From 2-12-FULL-41-16 sp964390625 (lineage in GTDB: Bacteria > Patescibacteriota > Patescibacteriia > Magasanikbacterales > UBA922), in assembly GCA_964390625.1 (NCBI GenBank), contig CAYMID010000011.1:1-27802 (forward strand): 27,802 nucleotides of DNA, in the 5' to 3' direction. Positions within the stretch are counted from its first letter, which is position 1. Each line of letters starts with the position of its first letter. The notes under the pieces are model-generated. The model was not told the DNA's origin and ran no database searches. It saw nothing but the letters and a program-made list of their open reading frames with translations. Position numbers and translations under genes: made by a program. Below are positions 16,929 through 23,910 of this stretch, piece by piece.

Positions 16929-18126
16929 ACAACTGAGTAATGGCCGCGACGTGTTTGTGAACATCGTTGGTGTGTTCAACTTGACGACGCAACCCAAGGC
17001 CAACTTCGTGTCGAGCCGCGGCTGGTAGATGATACCAACGGCTAATTAATTCGGCCAGTAACCGTGGCTCACCTGGTGCGCACAGTAAATCATCGGGTAA
17101 TAATTCGGGCAGGCCACCAATGCGACTAGCGAGCATAATTTTGCCCATGGCCTTGGCCTCGAGGACACTGATTGGATAATTCTCGTACCAGACTGAAGGC
17201 AACACCAATAAACGCGCCTGTGCAATGAGTTGTTTTAATTCTGCACCAGTTTTAAACCCGCAAAATTCCACATTTGGTAAATCTTTGGCCGCGTCGCGAA
17301 GTGCGGCCTCTTGTTCGCCAGTGCCGACTAATTTGTACGGAATGTGTGGTGTTTGACGTGCGGCCGCAATCAGTGTGAGCAGGCCTTTTTCTTCGGATAA
17401 GCGACCAACATAGGCCACGTAGCCAGCGTCACTGTGTTGCAAAGACCACGCACGCGCATCGATGGGGTGTGGAATATGCACAAACTTGGCGCGCGGCTGA
17501 CCCAAGCGCACACAGGTATCCAACATAAACTGACTAGGCGCAATAAATTTGGCCACGCCCTGCTCGTAATACTTTTTAATTTTGTGATGCCAAATCATTT
17601 CGGCCGTAACCAGGGCGCTTTGGGTGAGGCTATTTTTGAAACAACGATTTTTGACACACGTTAAATACCAACCACGTGCGTCTTCTTCGTGCACACCACC
17701 GTGGTGATACATCGAATAATTTGGTGATACTAGTTTATAATCGTGCAAGGTCATGACGACGGGAATTTTGCGCGCCGCCAATACTGGCAAAATTGATGGG
17801 GTAATGTGGTGATAAATATTGTGCAAATGTACAATGTCGATTGGTTCTTGGTCCAATAATGTGGTGATTTTTTCGCGAGCTTCGTGCGAATACATAAACC
17901 GCCCCGCATACCTGATTTTATTGGTCAAACCAACGCTGGTCGGATCGCCCAACTCCATTTGACTCACAAAAAATGGACTATACGGCGAAGGTTTAGCCTG
18001 TGGATGCTGCATGCTAAACGGAATTACCGTGTGCCCGGCTTTGGTTAGTTCGGTCGACAAATCCCACGCGTAATTGGAGGCACCATCGCGGTGCCAAAAA
18101 TATTTGTGAACCTGCAAAATGCGCAT
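16912..18126 (-). CDS. GT4 family glycosyltransferase
   Basis: 404 residues, GT-B fold. The N-domain opens MRILQVHKYFWHRDGASNY and contains DIVHLHNIYHH and VVMTLHDYKLV. The C-domain has YVAYVGRLSEEKGLLTLI and VLPSVWYENYPISVLEAKAM with the EX7E donor-binding pair. It resembles capsule and O-antigen GT4 enzymes and would act in the cytosol on a lipid-linked glycan. The start follows the upstream GT4 stop by one base (TAATATG), and its own end overlaps the hydrolase start by 17 bases, so it lies within a tightly coupled operon. No signal peptide or membrane segment. Sugar specificity cannot be told. Confidence 0.92.
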   Translation of the reverse strand: MRILQVHKYFWHRDGASNYAWDLSTELTKAGHTVIPFSMQHPQAKPSPYSPFFVSQMELGDPTSVGLTNKIRYAGRFMYSHEAREKITTLLDQEPIDIVHLHNIYHHITPSILPVLAARKIPVVMTLHDYKLVSPNYSMYHHGGVHEEDARGWYLTCVKNRCFKNSLTQSALVTAEMIWHHKIKKYYEQGVAKFIAPSQFMLDTCVRLGQPRAKFVHIPHPIDARAWSLQHSDAGYVAYVGRLSEEKGLLTLIAAARQTPHIPYKLVGTGEQEAALRDAAKDLPNVEFCGFKTGAELKQLIAQARLLVLPSVWYENYPISVLEAKAMGKIMLASRIGGLPELLPDDLLCAPGEPRLLAELISRWYHLPAAARHEVGLGLRRQVEHTNDVHKHVAAITQLYESLV

Positions 18127-18127
18127 A

Positions 18128-19183
18128 TTAGATCAAGCGACGGTACAAATCTTCGTACGCACGGGTCATGATATTGATATCAAAATTAGCTTGCGCATAT
18201 ACCCGCGCTTCGGCGGCTACGGACAGGGCTTCGGCGGGAAATTCGAACACATGGATTAAGGCGGCGGCCAAACTCGCCACATTGCCTGGTGTTACCAAGT
18301 AGCCAGTTTGTTGGTCTTTGATAAATTCAGGTAAACCACCAGTTTGTGAGGCAACCACAATGCGCCCAGCGGCCATGGCTTCGCGGGCCACAATCCCCAA
18401 TCCTTCCCATAGCGACGGCATCACCAGCACATCATGCTCGGCCAGCAATTTGGGCACGTCATGAGTTGCGCCAATAATCCGGACCCGATCGGCCAGAGCA
18501 AAAGCATTGGTCATGTGAACTAATTTTTCCCGATCCTCGCCATTGCCGGCAATGGTCAAACGCCAATTATGCTGGCGCAGTTGCGATAATGCTCGTAGGG
18601 CAATAATTTGTCCTTTTTGAGCTGTAAGTCGGCCAAGAATTAAAATTTTTACTGGTGAAGTTACCTGCGGGGCAGCTATGGTCGCAAATTTGTGCACGTC
18701 AACTCCGGTCGGAATAATGGTCGCCTCGTGAATTCCATATGCTCGTCGCATATAATCAGCAATCGCGTGCGACAACGCCACGTGAATTTGACTGCGCGAA
18801 CTAAGCCAGCGTTTAACCAAAGTGTGTACAAAACTTTCACCCACATTAATATTATGTTCAGTCGTAATAATGGGAATTTTTAAACGGTGCGCAGCCATTC
18901 GCCCCCACACATCACCACCAAACAAATGCGTGTGCACGATATCAGGTTGTAATTCGCGAAGTTTTTGCTGCAATGCTCGCACCAAACCAAAACTTAATTT
19001 GCCTTTTTTGGGCACCACAAACACGGGCACGTGGGCTGGTAGCTCGGTCGCCAAGGGATTATTATTACCAAACACAATCAACGAATACGTAAATTGCGGA
19101 TCACTGTGACGAATCAATTCAACCACTAATTTTTCGGCCCCGCCAAACGGCAGTCCGGGAATAATGTGAACAATGTGCGGCAT
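18128..19183 (-). CDS. GT4 family glycosyltransferase
   Basis: 351 residues. MPHIVHIIPGLPFGGAEKLV is the Gly-rich N-terminus of GT4 enzymes of lipopolysaccharide and capsule pathways. Further motifs are DIVHTHLFGGDVWGR, IITTEHNINVG, VKILILGRLTAQKGQIIALR, LTIAGNGEDREKL and VMPSLWEGLGIVAREAMAAG with the EX7E pair. It should transfer a sugar from a nucleotide donor to a growing lipid-linked glycan. It follows the Wzy-like gene by one base (TAATATG at 19187-19181) and precedes the next GT4 by one base, using the same junction. Full length for the family. Donor and acceptor unknown. Confidence 0.92.
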   Translation of the reverse strand: MPHIVHIIPGLPFGGAEKLVVELIRHSDPQFTYSLIVFGNNNPLATELPAHVPVFVVPKKGKLSFGLVRALQQKLRELQPDIVHTHLFGGDVWGRMAAHRLKIPIITTEHNINVGESFVHTLVKRWLSSRSQIHVALSHAIADYMRRAYGIHEATIIPTGVDVHKFATIAAPQVTSPVKILILGRLTAQKGQIIALRALSQLRQHNWRLTIAGNGEDREKLVHMTNAFALADRVRIIGATHDVPKLLAEHDVLVMPSLWEGLGIVAREAMAAGRIVVASQTGGLPEFIKDQQTGYLVTPGNVASLAAALIHVFEFPAEALSVAAEARVYAQANFDINIMTRAYEDLYRRLI

Positions 19184-19184
19184 A

Positions 19185-20371
19185 TTATTTAGTTTGTTTT
19201 TTGAGGGTTAGACCAGCCAAAGCCAGACCCAATGGTAACCACATCACACTACTTAGGTACGAAGTATTAAATAATTGAAAAAGAATGGCCCCGACACACA
19301 TACACAGCAAGGCTTGGTAAAACACATCGGTGCGAGCGTGTTTGGCCACAGTGCGCACGACCCACATCAAAAAACCAACAAAGGCTAGCAGCCCAAAGAT
19401 GCCGGTTTCTATCAGCATTTTTTGGATAAAGCCATGCGCATCAAGGGCTTCGCCATACTCTAATGTGTACACATACGAATTGGCTAGCAATTCCACAAAT
19501 GTGCCTGGACCATAGCCGAACCAAGGTTTGACACTAGCGTAAGCCAAGGCGATCTCGGTTACTTCGAACCGCGCACCAGAAGAGCTAGACACGACGTTTG
19601 AGGTCAAGAAAAAACCCATGTATCCCACTACAGCTGTGGCCACGGTGGCTAATAACACTTTGGCTTCAGGGGCCAGGGATTTTAATTTTTGCCAAGCCTG
19701 CTGGCGGTAGAGCCACAGCAACACGGCGGCTTCTGCGCCCAAACTTAACCACGCTGCGCGCGAAAGGGTAAGCAAACAAATGGCCACCATAAAACCAACA
19801 GCCCAGCGCAACCAAATTTGCGTACGGCGATAATACCACGCTAACCAGGCGGCCACAGGAATAATTGCCACTAGCGGTTCGGCTAATTGGTTGTGGTTAA
19901 GGCCCAGTGGAGTAAAGCCGCCAAGGGCAAACGGGGTGGCGCGCACCCAACCCTGTGGCGCAACTACAAATAATGAAATTANNNNNNNNNNNNNNNNNNN
20001 NNNNNNNNNNNNNNNNNNNNNNNNNNNNNNNNNNNNNNNNNNNNNNNNNNNNNNNNNNNNNNNNNNNNNNNNNNNNNNNNNGGCGGCGCGTTTAAAGTCG
20101 CTAGGCCAGGGACTTCGTGTGCCCAGGCATAGTGGGAAAAATCAATTTGGTAGCCCGTAAAAAAACTAGTGAGGGCAAGCAACGCCATCCCCACCAATGG
20201 TTGAAACGCAAACCAGGCCACCAGCGCAGCTACAGCCAAAATCACGGCGACTGCTGGCACAAACATTAACAAAGCAGCGTACCCTAACCCAAAAATTAAC
20301 ACTCCCAACACTGTCCCACAACCCCACGGTGCACGTGGGTTAAAATAGGCTAAAAAATTTGGAGCGTACAT
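19185..20371 (-). CDS. O-antigen polymerase/ligase-like membrane protein, interrupted by an assembly gap
   Basis: Two coding stretches flank 100 Ns (19982-20081). The upstream part (ATG 20371, MYAPNFLAYFNPRAPWGCGT) has several hydrophobic segments. The downstream part stays open from the gap edge (ISLFVVAPQGWVRATPFALG) to the stop at 19185. It carries Wzy/ligase marks: LGLNHNQLAEPL, LLTLSRAAWLSL, GYGPGTFVELL and ALDAHGFIQKMLIETGIFGL. The parts differ by one in phase across exactly 100 bases, but a run of 100 Ns is a default gap length, so this is not evidence for a frameshift. The family polymerises or ligates polyprenyl-linked repeat units outside the membrane. First gene of the operon with two GT4s and the hydrolase. 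Confidence 0.8.
19982..20081. other. Scaffold gap of 100 Ns
   Basis: A run of exactly 100 undetermined bases inside the Wzy-like gene. Both flanks code for plausible parts of the same membrane protein, so the join looks correct, but the true length is unknown. Confidence 0.97.
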
Positions 20372-20388
20372 AGACAAAGGTTGCCGTA

Positions 20389-20394
20389 AGTATA
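20389..20394 (-). promoter_or_regulatory. Probable -10 box for the Wzy/GT4 operon
   Basis: Minus strand TATACT with start near 20382, about 11 bases before ATG 20371. No good -35 is seen, and the upstream region is occupied by the terminator stem. Short leader without Shine-Dalgarno. Confidence 0.4.
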
Positions 20395-20405
20395 CAAGAA
20401 AAACA

Positions 20406-20431
20406 AAAAACTTCCCAGGTGGGAAGTTTTT
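20406..20431 (-). terminator. Rho-independent terminator after the collagen-like gene
   Basis: Stem AAAAACTTCCCA (20406-20417)/TGGGAAGTTTTT (20420-20431), followed on the minus strand by TTTTTTGTTTTTC. It separates the GC-rich region from the glycan operon. Confidence 0.9.
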
Positions 20432-20455
20432 GAGTACACGAATTAGTCTTGCGAT

Positions 20456-20657
20456 TATGGCACCATGATTGATGCCGTAAATGGCAAGGGGGAGCGTCTA
20501 ACAGACTGCACTCCCCCGGCTCAACCCTTGCGGGCGAACCGAGGGGGCGTCGTTGACGCTCCCCCGCCTCCTTCTGGCTGCGCGCTTCATGCGGCGACCA
20601 GGGTCACTTGTTGACGGGAACTTCCCGCCGCACCCCCGACCATGGGGTGCGTACGCA
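20456..20657. repeat. Hairpin chain downstream of the collagen-like gene
   Basis: From the stop outward: GCACCCC (20630-20636)/GGGGTGC (20644-20650); CGGGAA/TTCCCG (20615-20627); a four-armed palindrome at 20488-20565 with arms GGGGGAG, CTCCCCC, GAGGGGG, CTCCCCC; and TTATGGCA/TGCCGTAA (about 20456-20481). The outer arms GGGGGAGCGTC (20488-20498) and GACGCTCCCCC (20555-20565) are exact complements. No coding potential was recognised. Confidence 0.7.
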
Positions 20658-22028
20658 CTACTTACAGAAGTAGTTCGCGTATCCGCTGACGTCGCACACC
20701 GCGGCGCAGCCGTACGTCCAAGGCATCGTACCCAGGAAGACGGTCGCTGGGTCGATGTTGACCACGGCGTTCAGACAGGGTGACGAACCCTGGGCGTTGC
20801 CAATGACCCAGTCGCTACCCGTCGTATTGGGCAACTGCTGGACGTTGAACAGTGCGCCCTGGCCGTTCTGCGGGCACCAGGTGATGGTCTGGCCGAGGTT
20901 TCCCCACGGCCCGATGACCTGGGGCTTGGACGCGCCCCCCACCTGACCCACGATTCCCGAAATGGCGTAGCCGCTCTTGACGGTCAGCGTCTTGCAGACC
21001 GGCGTGGTCGTCGTGTACTTGCACCCCGTCGTGGGATCGCAAGTGTCGACCGTGGCGGCGTTGCCGTCGTCGCAGAGCGAGTTGTTCGGCGTATGGACGC
21101 AGACCCCGCCGACGATCATCTCGGCCGTGCACGCGATATTGTCGCTGCTGCAGGTCGGAGGGGCCGTCGTGTACTTGCACCCCGTCGTGGGATCGCAAGT
21201 GTCGACCGTGGCGGCGTTGCCGTCGTCGCAGGCCACATTCGTGTGGCTGCAGACGATGGCCCCGTTGCTGACGGTAGCGACGTCGTTCGTGCAGGCGCTG
21301 CCATCGTTGCACTTTGCCTGGCAGGCGGCCAGGCTCGCGTCCGGAACATGGCTGCACTGACCGCTAACAACGGAGTCAACGGTACAGGCGTCGTTGTCGT
21401 TGCAGTTGAGCGGCGCGCTGTTGCACGCCCCACCGCTGCACCCGAACTGACACGTGTCCACGGGCGTCGTGCCCATGACACAGCCGTTGTTGACGCAGAC
21501 CACCGTCGTGGTGGTCCGCGTCGCCCCTTCGCAAGCGTAGGTCGGCTGCACATGGCAGTCGGCGTCGACTACGCACTCGACTGGCTCGGAAGAGTCGCAC
21601 CCCGGGACGGGGAACGTCTTCTGAGCGCCGTCGGTGCACGCGGCAAAGCCGGTGCACGTGGAGAGGTCGACCGAGACCGTGACGCACGAGGCGCCCGTGT
21701 CTCCCTTGTCACCCTTCGGACCCTGGGCGCCGGTCGCACCCGTGGCGCCGGTGGCCCCGGTTTCACCCGTGGCGCCGGTCGCACCCGTGGCTCCGGTCGC
21801 ACCAGTGGCTCCAGTCTCGCCCTTCAGACCCTGCGGCCCGGTGTCGCCCTTCGGACCCTGCGGCCCGATGGCGCCGGTGGCCCCGGTCGCGCCGGTGGCG
21901 CCCTTGGCGCCGTCCTTGCCATCCTTGCCCGTCTCACCCTGGGCGCCAGGGTCGCCGGCAAAACCGGCACAAGCGTTAATGGTGAGAGTGAAGGCCGCGA
22001 GGGCCACGAAACGAAGAACCTTGCTCAT
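20658..22028 (-). CDS. Lipoprotein with collagen-like triple-helix and CTDC Cys-rich repeats
   Basis: 456 residues from ATG 22028, which has GGAG five bases upstream. MSKVLRFVALAAFTLTINAC gives a lipobox with Cys20. Residues 25-114 are 30 uninterrupted Gly-X-Y triplets (GDP GAQ GET GKD, many GAT), a bacterial collagen-like domain. A Cys-rich part follows (about 115-365) with repeated CDDGNAATVDTCDPTTGCKY and CNDNDACTVD units. A C-terminal domain of about 90 residues ends in a Cys-containing YANYFCK. Collagen-like domains form rod-shaped trimers; with a lipid anchor this would be a rigid surface stalk with a disulfide-rich head. There is no Pro hydroxylation, but the charged GKD/GDK triplets can stabilise bacterial collagens. 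GC-rich codons, unlike the neighbouring operon. Confidence 0.88.
   Translation of the reverse strand: MSKVLRFVALAAFTLTINACAGFAGDPGAQGETGKDGKDGAKGATGATGATGAIGPQGPKGDTGPQGLKGETGATGATGATGATGATGETGATGATGATGAQGPKGDKGDTGASCVTVSVDLSTCTGFAACTDGAQKTFPVPGCDSSEPVECVVDADCHVQPTYACEGATRTTTTVVCVNNGCVMGTTPVDTCQFGCSGGACNSAPLNCNDNDACTVDSVVSGQCSHVPDASLAACQAKCNDGSACTNDVATVSNGAIVCSHTNVACDDGNAATVDTCDPTTGCKYTTAPPTCSSDNIACTAEMIVGGVCVHTPNNSLCDDGNAATVDTCDPTTGCKYTTTTPVCKTLTVKSGYAISGIVGQVGGASKPQVIGPWGNLGQTITWCPQNGQGALFNVQQLPNTTGSDWVIGNAQGSSPCLNAVVNIDPATVFLGTMPWTYGCAAVCDVSGYANYFCK
21009..21231. repeat. 67-bp exact duplication within the collagen-like gene
   Basis: Bases 21009-21075 and 21165-21231 are identical, 156 bases apart. 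They encode the two CDDGNAATVDTCDPTTGCKY units, suggesting recent internal duplication or gene conversion. Confidence 0.9.
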
Positions 22029-22489
22029 GATGTCTCCATGTAGTCGTAGACCTGATCCACTGCGCAACTGACCACGTTGCGCCAGGATGCCCGCACCTGC
22101 GAGCGGAACCTGGTACGAGGATTTAAACAACGGGTGGACGACCGCTGTCTAAAAGAGTTGAACCAACTCAACCACTCAAGAACATTTTAAAAAACTACGA
22201 TACGCCCGCTGTGGGTCGTCATTTAGTTTAGTTAAAACATTCAAGTCCTTCCCATTATTCTAGTGACTTTTAATCACGAGAATGCTGGGAAGGATCTCGT
22301 ACCGAACACACTTAATTGTAATGTGCGCTGTGGGTTGCCCCACTCTTGATACCGCCACACTGACGAAATCAAGAGTGAGTGGGAGTGTCGCGCGAAGCAA
22401 CACTCCCAATTTCCCCCCTTTGCACCGTCCGTGCCCAAACTTGGCATCATGCCGTGGTTGGGTCGGTTTGCCCCCCGGTGCTGGGGGCG
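22029..22489. repeat. AT-richer intergenic region packed with inverted repeats
   Basis: 461 bases without a recognisable gene. Inverted repeats: 22072-22076-CCCCC (as 22072-22076 is unpaired, the actual stem is 22472-22476 CCCCC with 22483-22487 GGGGG, starting three bases after the upstream gene's stop); 22434-22462 (CCCAA/TTGGG plus GGCA/TGCC); 22380-22408 (TGGGAGTGT/ACACTCCCA, loop containing GCGCGAAGCA at 22390-22399); 22341-22350/22368-22377 (CACTCTTGAT/ATCAAGAGTG, perfect); 22247-22266/22274-22293 (20-base arms, 17 paired); and GAGTTG/CAACTC near 22156-22170. No confident promoter for the collagen-like gene was found here. Confidence 0.7.
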
Positions 22490-23524
22490 TCAAAAGGTGG
22501 CGATGGACCACTGGAGCGACAGCCCCACGGACCACTGGACACTCCAGTCGGCCGTGGTGAACGTGTCGCCCTTGCGGTACATTTGCGCCGCCTCTACCCC
22601 CACGTAGAGGGTGAACAGCCGGGCCCAGCTCGACGTTGTCGCGAAGACAACGGGACTGAACTCCAGCCGTCCCCCCACGTGGAGATTGAAGGCGTACGTC
22701 GAGGCGGTCAGCCCCGGCCCGATGGCGCCGCCGCCGAGCATGGCCTTGAGGGCCACCGACTCGTGGAGCAGCACCCCAGGTCGCAAGGTGACGTCCCAGC
22801 CGACCTTGGCGTGGTCGCTTCGGGCGTTGGCCATGATGGAGTACACCCCATCGATGACGAACGCCTTTTGGCGATACCCCACGCCGAGTCCGGCCGTGCC
22901 GAACACCCCCAGCCCATTGCCCTGAGCGCCGCCCTCGGTGAGGAGGACGACGCTGGAATCCGTGGACTTGACCATACCGCCGTCCGGGTCGAGCCGGACT
23001 TTGGCCGGCACCTCAGTGATGCCGATCCGGGGCGAAGTGACGGGTTGTGCCTTGGCGATCCCCTTGGGGGCGGGGACGCAGTAGACTGCTGCACTCCCTT
23101 CGGTGGGAGTGGACAGTGGCCGCGTCCAGGCCGTGCCGCCGTCTGGTGCCAGCATCATGCTGGCCCGGATTCGGTCGAGCCGGTCCTGGCGGTCCCGCCG
23201 CAGGGCCTTGGTGGACCCGACCACGGCCGGCATCGTGCCAGCCGGGCAGGACGACGAGGCCGTGGGAATGGCTCCCGGTGAGCCCTCCCAGTCTGCCTTG
23301 GTACCCTCGGCCGTGACCGGCGCGAGGGCGTACGGATCGGCCCACCGGATGCCCGGGGGCAGGATGCATTGGTGAGACTTCTTGTCGCACCGGAGCACCC
23401 CCCCGCCGCAGTCGGCGGCGGTCTTGCAGTCCATACCCAGATTTTCGGCGCGGGCGACGCCGGTGGCGAAGTTGACGACCAGGGCCAAGGCCACGAGGGC
23501 CACGAAATTGAGCGACTTGCTCAT
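22490..23524 (-). CDS. Secreted protein with probable C-terminal beta-barrel
   Basis: 344 residues. Signal peptide MSKSLNFVALVALALVVNFA ends at GVARA before ENLG. Residues 30-55 hold a small Cys cluster (MDCKTAADCGGGVLRCDKK). Residues about 60-170 are of mixed composition. From about 195 to the end the chain alternates hydrophobic and polar residues with Gly turns (LGVFGTAGLGVGYRQKAFVI, GWDVTLRPGVLLHESVALKA, FTLYVGVEAAQMY, WSVGLSLQWSIATF), like an outer-membrane beta barrel, and ends in Phe. No family could be named. It has a strong Shine-Dalgarno (AGGAG) and a consensus promoter. The signal peptide and start region resemble those of the collagen-like lipoprotein. A barrel would be unexpected if the host lacks an outer membrane. 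Confidence 0.8.
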   Translation of the reverse strand: MSKSLNFVALVALALVVNFATGVARAENLGMDCKTAADCGGGVLRCDKKSHQCILPPGIRWADPYALAPVTAEGTKADWEGSPGAIPTASSSCPAGTMPAVVGSTKALRRDRQDRLDRIRASMMLAPDGGTAWTRPLSTPTEGSAAVYCVPAPKGIAKAQPVTSPRIGITEVPAKVRLDPDGGMVKSTDSSVVLLTEGGAQGNGLGVFGTAGLGVGYRQKAFVIDGVYSIMANARSDHAKVGWDVTLRPGVLLHESVALKAMLGGGAIGPGLTASTYAFNLHVGGRLEFSPVVFATTSSWARLFTLYVGVEAAQMYRKGDTFTTADWSVQWSVGLSLQWSIATF

Positions 23525-23688
23525 GGTGTCTCTCCTGAGACTGGTGCAGCACCTGCGCGTGCCGCGATGAAAGAACTGGTACGCCTACGCAGAGGCGTTA
23601 TCTCCAAATGGAAATAGGTATAACGAGAAATATTCTCGCCAAACCCATGTCCGCTTGGTCAAATGTATGCCCAATTTTCCCTATAAAA
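23525..23688 (-). promoter_or_regulatory. Hairpin-containing 5' leader of the beta-barrel-like gene
   Basis: About 164 bases between the predicted start and ATG 23524. Local hairpins: CGAGAA/TTCTCG (23624-23638), CGCCT/AGGCG (23582-23597), GGTGC/GCACC (23543-23553). It ends in the segment GGAGAGACACCATGA, also present at 27544. Confidence 0.55.
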
Positions 23689-23694
23689 CAGCCA

Positions 23695-23723
23695 AATATA
23701 CCAAAAAATAGACGTCTTGTCAA
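23695..23723 (-). promoter_or_regulatory. Consensus sigma70 promoter for the 22490-23524 gene
   Basis: Minus strand: TTGACA (23723-23718), exact 17-base spacer, TATATT (23700-23695). It lies in AT-rich sequence unlike the GC-rich gene it drives. Start near 23688. Confidence 0.88.
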
Positions 23724-23739
23724 GGGTATGCGGTGGATA

Positions 23740-23910
23740 AAATTTAAAAAATGCCTTATTTTAGGCAAATTTTAGCCAGACTCACCACATACCGTGGGAC
23801 AAAAGTTTATCCAACAGTATGTGGTGAGGGGGTGAGCTATGCGCGAAGCACAGACCCACCCCCTCGACCCTCCTTCCCTACCCTAGCCTAGCTAGCGGGT
23901 AGGGATTCGC
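23740..23910. repeat. Hairpin chain after the TSP3/MopE gene
   Basis: From the stop outward: CCCTACCC (23876-23883)/GGGTAGGG (23897-23904); GAGGGGGTG (23826-23834)/CACCCCCTC (23857-23865) with GCGCGAAGCA (23841-23850) in its loop; CTCACCACATAC (23781-23792)/GTATGTGGTGAG (23817-23828), a perfect 12-base inverted repeat; and a small TGCCT/AGGCA hairpin in the AT-rich stretch before it. No T tract follows the strong stems. The whole gap between genes is 386 bases. Confidence 0.7.

Noticed and set aside
19185..20371. Frameshifted pseudogene in the Wzy-like gene
   Set aside because: The phase difference spans a 100-N placeholder gap of unknown true length, and both sides are open and family-like.
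21093..22043. Long open frame on the plus strand opposite the collagen-like gene
   Set aside because: Antisense shadow of Gly-X-Y and Cys-rich codons, with no recognisable start signal or domain.
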